Assembly: GCA_000827265.1 (NCBI GenBank)
Contig: KN834790.1
Location: 353,513 to 417,512, forward strand
Direction: 5' to 3'
Length of the DNA stretch: 64,000 nucleotides
DNA from: Collybiopsis luxurians FD-317 M1
Taxonomy: Eukaryota; Basidiomycota; Agaricomycetes; Agaricales; Omphalotaceae
The notes under the pieces were generated by a model, which worked only from the letters and a program-made list of their open reading frames with translations, ran no database searches and was not told where the DNA came from. The translations under genes and the position numbers were made by a program. Shown here one piece after another: positions 24,428-36,322 of this stretch. Every line of letters starts with the position of its first letter. The first letter of the stretch is position 1.

Positions 24428-26649
24428 ATGCCTAAAACCCTTTTTGTTGGGGGTCTGAACCCAAGTACTCAAGCTAGAGAGCTGGGAGAAGCATTCCAAA
24501 GGTTGGGCCGTTAGAGTTCTCTTGCTTCTTCACCTTCAATCTGACTCAATTCTTCAGGTTCGGTATCATAGAACGCTGCGATATTTTAGCCCCTCGAAAC
24601 AATGATAGGCATCCGTAAGTATTGTCTCGTCTTCGCTGTAGTCACTGTGGCGCTCGACCGAAAAATCCACATCGCCATGTATGAGTTTTTAGACTCAATA
24701 AACTTCGCAGACACGCTTTCATTGAGTTTCGACATGGCGCTAACGCTGATGAGGCGCTGCGTAATTTGTGAGCTCGCAAGGCGTTTTCAAGTAGTCAAAT
24801 TTAACTCGTATATGCACACAGACACCACACTTCTTTCAAAGGACATCCGCTGAAAATTTCCGTGAGCAGTTCTGTTGCATTGAGGACTATGAACTCTCAT
24901 TCAATTGTTTGATTCTGCTCCCAGTGGGCCCATAACCCCCCAGCTTTTTTCGGCCCCCCCGCTTCCGACAAAAATCGGCTCCCAACCACAAATCACAACC
25001 GACACGACCGGTCGCGGAGTCCAATACCCCGAGAACAAAATCTTCATCCTCGCGATGGCCGACGCAACGCGCCTTCTCCAAATTCTCAGCACAATTATAG
25101 CTACCCTTCCCGACGCCGAGCCGACTGCTATCGTCCCAGCGATTATCGAGGCTATTACGGAAGACGGGAGTACTCTGACAATGAGCCGCAAGAGAGAAGG
25201 GGGGCTTGGAAATCATCGAGCTGGAATAGAGCGTATGCGTCGCCTCGAGACAGCAGGGATTTTCGATCGAAGATGACTAGCAGTTCGTCTGGAGATACAA
25301 AGGGTTTCGATTACCGGGAAGCTCGCTCGCGTGACAAAGGGCAACAGTCAGAGAGGGAGGAGCCTTACTTTCAGGCCCGTCCTGCAAAGTACCAATTTGA
25401 AGACTCTGGATATGAACGAGATCATGAACACGGATATCGTCCATATACAAGTCACTACCATCGTCATCAGCGTTTTCTTGACGCTGATGAAGACCGAAGA
25501 AAAAGAATGAGACGAACTACGGCGTCGTTCCCATCGAATCGCCTTCCTTCACAATTCGGCTCCAGGGTTGTTAGTCACAATGGTGGATTTGAACGACGGA
25601 AATATGAAAGAAACACTTGGGGCCGGCCTGTGGGTTCTGTTTCTTCTTCGTATTCGCAATCCACGCAACCGCCAGTCAGGCAGTATCGTGATCGATCAAG
25701 TAATCGAGACCGTGTTCAGTCCACGCCATCTCCATCTCACCGCTCCCGCTCGCGTTCTCCTTCTAGCCCTTACTCTCGCTCTCGATCCAGATCTATGTCC
25801 CCCCGCACACCCGTTATCTTGGAAAGGCGCAATTCCGCCGGCTCCCCTCGGTCGTATAGAGTTACCGCATCCCCTCGGACTCCTTACACACCTCGATCTG
25901 CGAGATCCAGGGCTTCCGGTACAGACTACGCGAGAACTCCACCTGGCCCTCCTCCAGCTCTAGAAGGAGATTATGATAACGATGAGCCCTCTAGCGATAA
26001 GGAAGTCGTGCGCCCTGCTTCACTCGAAGGAGACTACCGGGATGGCTATCCTGTAGACGAATATGAGGAAAGGACACCTGAGGCTGACGTTGAAGTTCAA
26101 ATGGAATCCTCTCCCGAGGGCATTGAAGCTAAAAACGACACCGGAGGTAAAACTGGAGATAAGGTTGGAGCTGAAGCCGAAGCTAGAGATGCAGCTGAGC
26201 CCGGCATTGAAGCTGAAGCCGGGAATGAAAACGAATCGCAGCCCCGTCTCGACGCTCTAGCAGTGGTTGAAGTCGAAGATGCTACTGGAGCAGATGGAAC
26301 CAGGACCCAAGCTGTATCTAGGGATACGGTCGAGCTAGAAGTCGGAAAATTTGGTTTCGTTGTGACTGAAGAAGCGACTGATGCTGAAGCCCGTGCAGAA
26401 GCCGAGGATACGGACGAAGCTGTCGACTCGGCTGAACCTGGAATTGTAGCAGAAACTGGCGCTCAGGCTACGGCTAGAGCTGAGATAGAAATCGAAAGTG
26501 GTACCGAGCCTACAGTAAAAAATGACGTCGAAACTGAAGATACCTCAAGCCTTGCTAGCACTCCGCCCGAATTTCCCGCCGAAGAAGGAGAATCAGGGTC
26601 CTTTTCAACATCAAGCAGCCTCCCAGCCTTTGGTCCGCCCAATCAATAG
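24428..26649 (+). CDS. SR-type RNA-binding protein with RRM and long RS/acidic tail (650 aa)
   Basis: Five exons: 24428-24501, 24558-24614, 24711-24767, 24822-24861, 24925-26649. The first four encode an RRM (RNP2 TLFVGGL, RNP1 HAFIEFRH) with intron phases identical to the gene upstream. The last exon (575 codons) starts WAHNPP, matching WARRPP at the same place in the neighbour. It contains an Arg-rich region, an RS block near residues 345-372 (SRSRSRSMSPR), then about 200 residues rich in Glu/Ala/Asp. It is probably a splicing or mRNP factor derived from the neighbour and extended by a low-complexity tail. Part of the tail is duplicated as a relic at about 34005-34205. A start at 25273 inside exon 5 would remove the RRM and is less likely. 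Confidence 0.75.
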
Positions 26650-27784
26650 AACATTTAACCAAAGAACGGACTCAGCTTGCGGGAGAATCCAGTACTATCA
26701 TCTTTCATGTCAACTGCGACGGCAACGAGTCTGTTGCGTGCTTCGTCGTACATCTTCACATACCATCTTCACATACCATCTTCCAGTTCATCTACAGATC
26801 CCAATCTGGATATTTCTTTGGGTATTTTCTTGCTAGTTTCTCTCAAGTTTGCACCAAGAATTATTACTTGTTATATTAATGACCCACCGATACACCATTG
26901 ACATCACTTATTATTGCTACAAGAACAATGCTATAATATACTGTACACATGCCAAATCCCTGCCTGCGTCCTCTAGACTGCGATCTGATTTGGTTTCGAG
27001 ATAACCATCCTTCATATCTAGGTAGTAGACCACTACTACGTTCATGTGATAGAGAGAGAATGACTCCGGTAAAAATGTAGATGTAGGAGTGATGAGTGCA
27101 TATATTGATGTTGTATGCGATTATTTGACATGACACGTTGGACAGCTATGCACAGTACATCTAATACGTCTCAAAAATTTGAGCAGAAAATTTAAATATC
27201 AATTATTACTTCATTGTTTAAGCTCTTCTATACTATCAACGACAGGCTACTCGGCCACATAAGTGTATTTGGACAATTATGCTTGCTATTCCTCACCTTC
27301 AATGGGTAAACAATAATTTTGGGTGCAATGGCTTCTTGCGCGTATTTTGAGATCTTTTTCAGATTTTACAACACAAATTGACGTCGCAGTGAATATTTTC
27401 GGGAGGCGAGTCTCAAACCGGCATTTGGACCGCACTCGGCCACCGTGGGAATCAAACAAAATTTAGCTGCTCTAGATCGTTTGCAGCGACCAGCAGCACT
27501 CGTAAGACAATGGAACAATGCTAGATAGCTCAGAATAATATATATCGATAGAACAGAAGGAGTAGATACAGTATAAATATCAATTAACCAGCAATTTCCG
27601 CTGAAAATTTCGGCAAGCTATACCCAATGTCAGCGAGGCTATTCCTCACATTCGATGTAACAGAATGACAGTTTCGAGGAATGGGAAGATACAATGATTC
27701 GGTTAGAGTGTGTCTGGGCCAGAAATTTGATGATGAACTGGCGAACTGTACTGAATGCAAGCCTTGTCAATGCAGAGCTGTGTA
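26650..27784. other. Intergenic, no gene recognised
   Basis: 3' flank of the second SR gene followed by AT-rich sequence. No frame with domain signal; a few short frames on both strands only. Confidence 0.4.
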
Positions 27785-28314
27785 TCACAACAATGACCAA
27801 TGACGGTTCAGGCAATGACAGAGAGCAAACAAAAGGTCTTTAGAGTAAGCAAATATGAAGATCCAAACCTGTTGAGATGTACCAGTGGCCTTTCTAGCAA
27901 TCCAAAGATTGCCCACCACGCTTTCTCCCACGTCGAGTCCTTTTTTCAATGACCAGTGGGCATGCAAAAAAATCACTAAAAATACAAAACTCGAGCCAAA
28001 CGCAAGCATTAGATCCAAATAATCAGTGCCCCTAATTTCTTGGCATTTGGTTCACACATCTTTGAGAACTGGATTGAGACTTGTGTGTAAAAGGTTGTGA
28101 ATTCTGGAAGTATTGCACAAAATATTGCAGACCGAGCGCAGATAAGAGTACATATGTCAAATGGAGCCGGAATATACACAGGGAGGTCATAGAGAGTAGG
28201 AACCGCCATCGTTGAAGTAGCAGACTGGGGGAGAACATCAACAGAGGAAAATCCGGAAGTAGCCTTACGAAACCACTTTTTCGGACATTTCAGGGTTGGT
28301 ACCTGATCCGCCAT
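27785..28314 (-). CDS. Possible membrane protein fragments, gene model unresolved
   Basis: Two overlapping minus-strand frames look coding. One starts MADQVPTLKCPKKW at 28314 and runs about 100 codons with a hydrophobic Cys/Ile-rich stretch. The other (to 27785) contains LAFGSSFVFLVIFLHAHW, a likely membrane helix, followed by SLKKGLDVGESVVG. I could not join them with good splice signals or recognise a family. It may be a real multi-exon gene or a relic. Confidence 0.25.
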
Positions 28315-28596
28315 CACTCTCAACCATCTTCACCCGACCCAGAAAAGGGTTCAAAACATTCATTTTAAGTTACTCTACAACACTGAATCCCTCCCAAGCC
28401 ATTCTGAAGCTTGTGGAAATTGCTGTAGAGTGAATGGCCGAGTACTTACCCCTGGCCGGGTACCCTATCGTTGATAGTACTTCAGTCACATTACCAATTC
28501 AGGTGCTACTTAGGTCTCAAAGATCTGCATGAGAGCAACACGTTCCTTCCTGCAACCCTCGAAATCCAGTCGTCCTTGATGAGTGACAAGCCTTTA

Positions 28597-29160
28597 CTAA
28601 CAAACAAAACTCACACCTGCCTTGGATTCACCAAATTCTGACAAACTCCGCAAGGGATTCGAGGTTACGAAGGGAGTACGAACCTGTGACAGGAATATAT
28701 GTTGACTATGAACCACGAAAATAAGTTTTGATACACAAAATCCCGAACGCTGAAAGCTTGGGAGCACTTGCGATTCCATCTCACCCAAAATTGAATCTGA
28801 CCCTTGGCGATGAGGTCTCGACCGAAACCAAACGAAAATACGTACTCGAATCGGTTCTTCGGAGTCTCTATAACTCTCACCCTCAAAGTCAGAATGGAAA
28901 AATGTCGCCCATTTTGGCATAGGACGCGGGAATGAACATTCCACCACTCAGCAATCGAGGGAGCGAAGCAGTGTGGAAACGACATGTAAGAGGAACTCAA
29001 TGAAGGCAATAATAAGAATCTTCCCACCTTCAAAGCAAAGATATACTGAGACCAGTATCAGCTCGGATTTAGGTAAGGAGTCGGCTTTGGCACCAGAGAT
29101 TCTAAGTTTCGTATCGCTGGTTTCGGTTTGAGCGGCAAAGACGCCACCGTTCCGTATCAT
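28597..29160 (-). CDS. Possible multi-exon gene, unrecognised
   Basis: The minus strand carries three partly overlapping frames. The first starts at ATG 29160 (MIRNGGVFAAQTETSD), includes SELILVSVYLCFEG and meets a possible GTGGGA donor. Later blocks (around 28900-28680) contain hydrophobic and aromatic residues. Exon borders could not be fixed and no domain is recognised. Low confidence. Confidence 0.2.
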
Positions 29161-30274
29161 TAACCATGAAATATTCTGATAAGAACATCAGCCAAAGTGT
29201 GAGAAGCGGTTGTTTACCGGAAAACGCCTTCTTTCAAACAAGCCCCGCCGCTACGTCAAGGGGGTGCTTCGGCGTCTCGTCAATGGCTTCCGCGTTTGTT
29301 CCGCAAAGTGTTCAGATGTTCAGAACAGGTTCAGACAAGGGTTCAGTCTTCTTCCTTTTCGTCGTCTTTAAAGGTTTGATCCTCTCTTCTTCATTGTCAC
29401 CTTCCAGACTTTCTTTGCCTTGATTCGTCACAGTCGTCGCCAATCGAGAGGCGTAACTTTTGACCTGGCGGGGGGATGAGATGTGATCATTGCTGAATAG
29501 TGTGTGGTAGATGCTGAAGGTGGCCCCAAGGCATATGGGAATCGAGGGAGCCTGGACAGAATGATTCACGTGCCAGTGGTACCCAACTGGTAATTCACAA
29601 AGCCCATCGCTTTGAATTATGGCTTGATTTAATTATGGTGCACTGGCGTCCGGAAATCGAACCGTGTATATTCTATGCCATCCTTGTTCGTCGGAAATGC
29701 GATCTCTAGCCAGTATACCATAATTTTCATCTTTTTCTCAAGTCAACGGCTTTCTCTCTTATTCCAATTTTGGACGTGTAATAAGAACAGATCTGGAACT
29801 TCATATCGAAGTCGATTTCAGGAACGACGAGAATATCCCATTGCTTTGATATTATATGTATATGTACTCTCGGGGATCCAGGTCAGAACATGAACAGCTA
29901 CCTGCATGTCGTATTCAGCTCCCACATACCCCTCCCCTCCTGTTCGTCTAGACGCAAATCTGAATGCTGCGGGAGGATCTCGGGCCCTTTTAGAGTTAAT
30001 CTCTCGGTGAATCTTCTACATTGTGGCTCCGGGCATCGCCAAATCCAAATGTACACGCCTAGTATGTCCAAAAATACTCGGGCAATGAGCAGCCCAAGAA
30101 AAAACCCTATCGAGGGTAACTTTCTTCAGGCTTGAAATCGTGAATCCAATTTTCAAAACGAGATAGTTCCGGATGTGACGAATCAAAATGGGTTTAAGCC
30201 TAGGAGCCGCCCGCTGAAACTGCAGCATATTTAACATCGGAATATCGATTAATGGTTCATTCTACAAGGTCATC
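29161..30274. other. Intergenic, upstream region of gene C
   Basis: No supported gene. Short frames only on both strands. Probably contains the promoter of gene C in its last few hundred bases. Confidence 0.4.
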
Positions 30275-33200
30275 ATGGCTGCTGAAGTACTCGATTATTA
30301 TCCTCTTCTACCAGGAGAATTGGGCAAACAGCTTACCGATGCCACCACGGCATGGCGCTCAGCCAGTACATCCCAAGATGCGATTCTTTTGCCTCTTTTC
30401 ACTGGGGTGAAAGGTTTTGAAAGTAAGTCTCATCCGGATGACTTCCACTGGCAAGTCTTCAATGTTGAACCTACCTTTTGCAGTTGACGTGTTTGCAGTT
30501 CGCAACAATGTTAACACAATCGGGCGAATTCCAATACCCCTTTGCCGGGATATCATTTCCTATGCACAGATTTTTACTTCCATTGTTAGCGTCATCAAAG
30601 ATCCAAGCACGTTGGCAACGTCCCTCCGCATTCTAGTTGACCAGTGGCACCAGCTAAATACCAATGAGCTGGCCTCTCTTGGAGATGTGAGTTTACATAT
30701 CACGAAATGCGTTTTGGTTGCTCATTGAGCTTACAGCAAGTCACTCGTCTCCTTCAATATGACGCGCCAAAAGTCAAATCCATCATCTCAGAACTGAAAA
30801 CACTGTCTGAGGTGATCGCGACTTGGACACCCGATTCCACTGATGGGGTCTTCGATTCCAGTCTCTTCGATGCGGCAACCCCCATCCTTGCTCCCATCGC
30901 TAACTTCCTACCGACAGCGGATGGCATTACTAGCTTCGCTGATGCCACTGGACTCTCCATCCAAGCCATCAACATCCCTCTCAAGAAAGCTTTCCAAAAG
31001 CCCGTCGTCGGGGAACCCATTGCTACCCCCGACGCCGTATTCAAGGCCATCGATGCTGCACTTGTCGGGCGCACCAAAAAATATTTTGGGCACGTCAACC
31101 ATGTTGTCAGGGATGTCAATGCTCTTGTTGAACATCTCGAAGCTGTTGCATCAGCTGCACTGCTCATCCCGGAGGGTCTAGATGCCTTTGCCACTGGCCA
31201 GTCAGGCTCCGATCCTGTGACAGCTGAAGATACAGTGAAGGCTTGGAATGAAGCTAGTACAGCTGCTGACGAATTCGTGTCTGCCATTATTGGAAGAGCC
31301 AAATCCGTAATTTCCGAGTGAGTAGTTACTGTACATATACGGTCTATCTGTATACTGAATATCATCTCTTCAGAGATACGCCTCCCACAAGTGCCGACAT
31401 CGAGCAGGCTCTGGGCCCACCTTCATATAGTGCAAGCACACTTTTTATCCTTGCTGATCAAACTCGCAAAGTGACAGACCAGCTCCGTACGGCCTTGGCC
31501 CTACCATACAACCAGTTAGTAAACTATTTATTCTTGAGAATTACGCAGATGATTTTGTTCCAGTGATATCAAAGTCAAGGTCGGCGATGTTGACATATCA
31601 CTCTATGAAGCTCTACTTGGGACAAAGAGAATCTATGAGGATATTCAGAATCGTACGGTCCAGATTGCAAAGAATATTCAAACATTTGCAGAGTCACAGG
31701 CAGTACGTATTTCATGTTCAAGTTCGTGAAAGGTATATCTGATCTAGATTAGACTGTTCTTCCTCTTCTGGCAACGAACCTCCCAATGCCCCCCAGTAAA
31801 CTGTTCAAGACTTGGGCTACTCTCGCAAAGGTATATAATATGACGGTAAACCTTCTTTCCCCTGCTTACAGATGTCTGCCTAGGCGTATGGAACTCATGT
31901 TACGCGACTCGCCTCTGACTGCCAGGTGGTTCTCGAGCAGCTCCAAAAGGATATTTCCTCACTCAGGACCACCCTCGACAACGTACGTACTTAATCTGTT
32001 TTTGTTGTTCTTAACGAATTATTTGTACGCGTCATAGGCCAAGGCACGTATTGCCATTGACAAAGCGGAGCTCGTCGCAGCACAGAACACAGACGACGTG
32101 CGAAACGCCCTCAAGCTCATTGATCGCATTTTTCCTGTCGTTTTCACACCTGCAGCCATTGCAAGAGCCATCTCCGGCGAGGGAGATATTATTGACGAAC
32201 TTGGTATCGTTGGAGAATCTTATTTCAAGGCGGTCGAGAATAGCATCAAAGCTGGTGAAGTTGTGTTGTAAGTACGCTTACAGGCTCCTTGTTCTACTAC
32301 CGAGCCTTACTTCGTCTCACTAGCCTCGTCCACAAGCTTGAGAAGATTATTGCTACTGTTGAGAGCACTAGCCTCCAGCTCGAGAACACCGTCTCTGTTC
32401 TCACTGGCGTCCATGGTTCAATGGAAAAGATTGGCAATGTCTGGACTAATGACACGACGTCCATGGACATAGCTATGAACAACTACTCAGCTTGGTAAGT
32501 ATTGATGCTAGCACTAATTCCCCTGCTAACATGGTTCGATTACCAGGAGGAATGCAAATTTGTTGACACTTGAGCTCCTTGAGACCCTCTCCTCCCGTTG
32601 GGGAGACTATAGGAAGGCGGCAGATCAGTATGCCAATAGCGTCTTTGGTTTGAAATTCCCCAATACCGTCAATCGGCTTGCACTAGCTATTTCTGGCGTT
32701 GCCGAAAAAGATCTCAAGTTGGCGACCTTTGGGACACCAAGTGATACAGACTCACCCGCGCTGAAAAAGTTTTATGAGCTTGTCAACGATCCCAAGCTGC
32801 GGACACTAATGGCGCCAACTACAGTAGAGGATCGTTTGGAAAAATCCAAACTCTTGCTAGCAAGAGCCTTAGATGACTCTCTGCTGGTCGAATCCCTCAC
32901 GGCACCTTCGATCACATTTTCTATAAACCGTAACGCACTCATTGACGTTGCAAATTCATACGAGCAGGCTGCTGATTTGTTGCAGTAAGTACTTCTTTGG
33001 CGGCCATGATAGGTTTCAGTGCTCACTTCTTCAAGGTCTGTCAGCTCTTCAGATGCCAACAGATTGCGGGACCTCTCTTCACGTATTAGCACCATTGCCA
33101 TTCCTTCAATCGACGACTCCGTTGTCTATTACAAAGACTTTGCACAAAGGGTGATTGAGTTTGTATCCCAACCAATCTCGGGAGAATCGCTCCGGGCCTT

Positions 33201-33834
33201 CCTTTCACAGTATCTCTTTGATACTTTGGTTGGTTTGACAAAATCAGATGGCGCACAACAAGAACTGCTTACTCTTAAGAATGAAGCTGCACTTGTCAAC
33301 AACAGGGTATGTTACAGTTTACTTTGTCTCTTCTTGTTGAATTGTTAAATTAGTTACAGATGGTTCAACTGAAAAATGAACTACAATTGCAGTTGAGGGA
33401 CGCGGAAGCCCTTTACGCGGCCCACAAGGCTGAGCTTGACTATTATCTGTCGTTGGTGGTACGTTTGGTTCCACAATCTGACGGTTACATCTGAATTCTT
33501 TTTGTCTAAGTGGATCCCTATACTCGGGCCTATCATTGCCGCCCTCTATCTGCTCATAAGCGATGATATAGAACAAATGGATAGCCTGAACAGCAAGATT
33601 TCGAGTATACGTTCAGCCATTAGTAAGGTCGACTTTGTCAAGAATATTGAGCAGGTTGCCCTGGAAGTAATTCAGGAACTTACTGCCTCATGGAGTGATC
33701 TGGTGCAGAAGGCAGCCAACCTTCAGGCATTTTTGACAGTAATCGAAAGCACTCCTGGTTTGATCATAACCCTGAAACCCCAGATATTGGCTTCCTGGGA
33801 ATATCTCGTAGCTGAACTTCAGAAATGGGAATGA
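30275..33834 (+). CDS. Putative two-unit alpha-helical pore-forming protein C (975 aa)
   Basis: Thirteen exons: 30275-30422, 30484-30686, 30737-31317, 31374-31514, 31564-31702, 31753-31830, 31884-31982, 32038-32267, 32324-32494, 32547-32984, 33036-33306, 33354-33458, 33511-33834. They splice in frame to 975 codons with no stop. The N-terminal part shares with gene B a block around I-x-R/C-x-[IV]-ISYA and a helical layout. An amphipathic hydrophobic stretch (FPVVFTPAAIARAIS, about 495-509) is followed by coiled coil and the VW...SAW...RW-x-x-Y pattern (from W580) that closes a unit in B. A second unit follows, with hydrophobic WIPILGPIIAALYLLI (about 869-884) and a W-rich closing region (LTASW, LASW, KW at the end). 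It is therefore a fusion of two alpha-PFT-like chains, as binary toxins have separately. No signal peptide. Exon 6 may extend 15 nt further; exon 12 may start 6 nt later. Confidence 0.65.
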
Positions 33835-34004
33835 ATTTTGGATCCAACTGATAGCTGCCTTGTGTAGTATCTGATAAATATTGTGTATAGCAAGAAATGG
33901 CCTTCGCATATATGTATATAAACTTACAAAAGGTTTTGATTCAGTCTAACCCGTACTATGCCGCATCTCTTCAGTCCCTTTGTACACACTGTCCGAGATT
34001 AACG

Positions 34005-34205
34005 AGACCGCAAACTCCCAGCGCAGACTACGCAAGAACTCTGCCTGGCCTAGATTATGGCATCGGCAACGAGGAGTGATCAGGAAGCTGGGCGCTGCAC
34101 ATTATTGGAAAGAATATACCGGAGTGACTATCCCGTGGACCGATATGAGGAAAGGACACCATCTGAGGCTGATGCTGATACTCAAACAGCATTCTCGTTC
34201 AAGGT
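34005..34205 (+). pseudogene. Relic of the SR-protein tail exon
   Basis: CAGACTACGCAAGAACTCTGCCTGGCC corresponds to the ADYART-P-G stretch of the second SR gene (about 25920). The later block encoding YPVDRYEERTP-EAD matches YPVDEYEERTPEAD there (about 26050-26085). Between them the reading frame is broken and shortened. No RRM exons are present. It follows gene C as the intact SR pair follows gene B. Confidence 0.75.
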
Positions 34206-34269
34206 CATTGAGTCACCCCTGCGGTCACCATTACTGCAGGTAACTGTGGGGTCACTGAGGAGTGATTGA

Positions 34270-35050
34270 CAACTTTCAGTACTGTAGCGTTACGACTATA
34301 ACTTCGCGTAACGCATAACGTGCAGGGCTGAATGAATGAATTTTGGAAAACATAAGTAATGCCAATCAAAAATTTTGCGCCTGTTGCGCTATGAATTGAA
34401 GCTATTTGTGCGTAAGTAGACCCTTTGATTTAGTTTTTGCAAATTCAATGCGTAACCGCGTAACGCCCGGTGAAGTTACAGCCAAAAGATCAAGACTACT
34501 TATGTGAATGACTGCACCCCAAATGGGCTTCGAAGTCATAAAATTAACTATCAGCATTCACAACAGAAAAAGCCCAGTCAGGCAGTAGCAATGGTAGGAT
34601 TTGTTGACCATTAATATTAAGATTCGCAATGATTTTGTATCTCCGTTTAAAAATGAATGCGTACACAGAAACAATCTTTAATGTCCCGATGGCATACATT
34701 AGCTGGTTTAAAAACGCATGTAATTCGTATGAGCTCGACAATGCATCATCTCGGATGTCAAGCTCACGCACTAGTTGCAGGTTAGGGACGATATGTATTG
34801 AGGGGAACGAGAGGACAAGTATGTCGTCCAGATGCTGGGTCATTTGGTCCAAACAGTTTTCAATTAGTCGATATTAGATAGGAAGGATATCTCGAATGAG
34901 TAGGTCAGGGTCTAATCCCACACGAAACGACTGCTGCAATGTTACAATTCTAGATTAACGAAACATATGAAAGCGTCATATCGTCCTAGCTTCGCTTTCA
35001 AGCCAAGTACAATCCGGTTTACCAATGGGCGCATGTTGAAGACAAACCAT
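34270..35050. other. Intergenic, no gene recognised
   Basis: Contains CGTAACGC/GTTACGC-type short repeats (34290-34470). No supported frame. The 3' end of the thaumatin-like gene (minus strand) borders it. Confidence 0.4.
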
Positions 35051-36322
35051 TTACGGGCAAAAAGTCAAAGTGTAGTCGGCACTGAGGCTTGTGTCGCAGG
35101 TAAATAAAGCTGTACCGCTGTCCTCGTCATAAGCATAAGCATAAGCGTCGGGGCAGTTATTCTCTGCAAGCAAAAATTAGTATAATATTTCATACCAATA
35201 AGAATTGCTCACTGAAAAACTCGTATTCGGGGACGCCTGAGCTAGGGCACGTCTCAGCAGTGTCATGTGAGCCGGTACAGCATGCGGAAGAGTCAGCTAA
35301 GGATATGCATATGAGAGATACTCAATTCAAAGTAAGCAGCGCAGAAACGAACAAATGTCTCCACCGAGCCCAGCTGTACATGCGCTTTTACAACCGGCAA
35401 TTGCGCCGTTAGAGCCACTGGGGCCAACCAATTCGGAGGGACCTAGTGTCGTGAATAAACTTGTTAGATACCAAAAAGGACAGATCATGATGCTCGATCA
35501 TTTACAATCAGCATTCAAATCTACAGGACAAGATGCAATGTTACAGCTCGCAGAGTTGGTAATTTCCATTGGAAGATTGAATCCGTCCACCAAGGAAACT
35601 ACGTGATGAGAATGAATTTTCTGCTGGAAACAGAAGCATTTAAAAAATCGTACCGTCATACCAGTCAGCATTTCCGTCTCCGCTGAGAGTCCATTCTGCC
35701 ACAGTAGCAGGAGGTACACCCTAGGCTTGCTTAAATCCGACTTTCATGTGGATTTTGTTGGAACACTCACCGTTCCTCCTGAAGTGGCGCATTCCAGACC
35801 CCCGTTGCAAGATCCTGTGACGCAAGCGGTAGCACCATCACTGCCGCTGAAGTCGCATTCGGTACGTCCCTAAAATATAGTCAGTAATGCCCGGTCAAAG
35901 TATTCACTCTTGTCTATCTACGCACCCAGATACGGCCAGCAGTCCAATTGTCCGGGACAGTGAAGTTTACAAATGTTCCTGCCGCAGCTTCCCAACTATA
36001 GGATCAACAGTATCAAGAAAATGAGCAAACGGAGGAAGGAAAGAGAAGTCGAAAGGCTTGCCCAGTTGGATAATCCGGCAGCGAATCTCCTGCGGTGAAC
36101 ATCTAAAGGTTATGTTATTATTTGACAAGTATAAATTGCAACAGTAAACGTACGCCAGGCCTGGGACCATTGGTCAATTCACTAACTGCAGACATTTGAT
36201 AAGGACAAGACGTACCAAATAGTTATGTCGCAGTCATTCTTCACGGCGATAATACGAGCTTTCGCCGCTACAACTACATACAAGAACGCGGCAGTTTGGA
36301 GCACAATAAATGATTTGTTCAT
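35051..36322 (-). CDS. Thaumatin-like protein (263 aa)
   Basis: Ten exons on the minus strand: 36216-36322, 36154-36181, 36062-36102, 35926-35995, 35771-35869, 35654-35720, 35506-35598, 35353-35442, 35213-35296, 35051-35163. They splice in frame to 263 codons. The N-terminus (MNKSFIVLQTAAFLYVVVAA) is a signal peptide; the rest shows thaumatin/PR-5 landmarks: ITIW, GWEAAAGTF, GR-x-x-CDF, C-x-TG-x-C, DGFNLPM, CPVDLN, CCTGSH, NCPDAYAYAYD and a terminal TFCP. The family has about 16 disulphide cysteines; this model gives 17, the extra one created at the exon 1/2 junction, so the 28-nt exon 2 is the least certain part. Exon 3 ends at a GC donor. The product should be secreted; fungal members bind or cleave beta-1,3-glucan and act in cell-wall turnover or defence. 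Confidence 0.88.

Noticed and set aside
24887..25216. Minus-strand frames of about 100 codons
   Set aside because: Antisense shadows of the large exon of the second SR gene, whose sense frame continues the RRM gene in phase.
29640..29720. tRNA-like stretch with GGTTCGATTTCCGG on the minus strand and a 7-bp end pairing
   Set aside because: No proper D-loop GG or anticodon arm can be formed, so it is a chance match.
30754..31365. 203-codon minus-strand frame
   Set aside because: It lies opposite exon 3 of gene C, has no domain signal, and exon 3 fits the spliced gene model.
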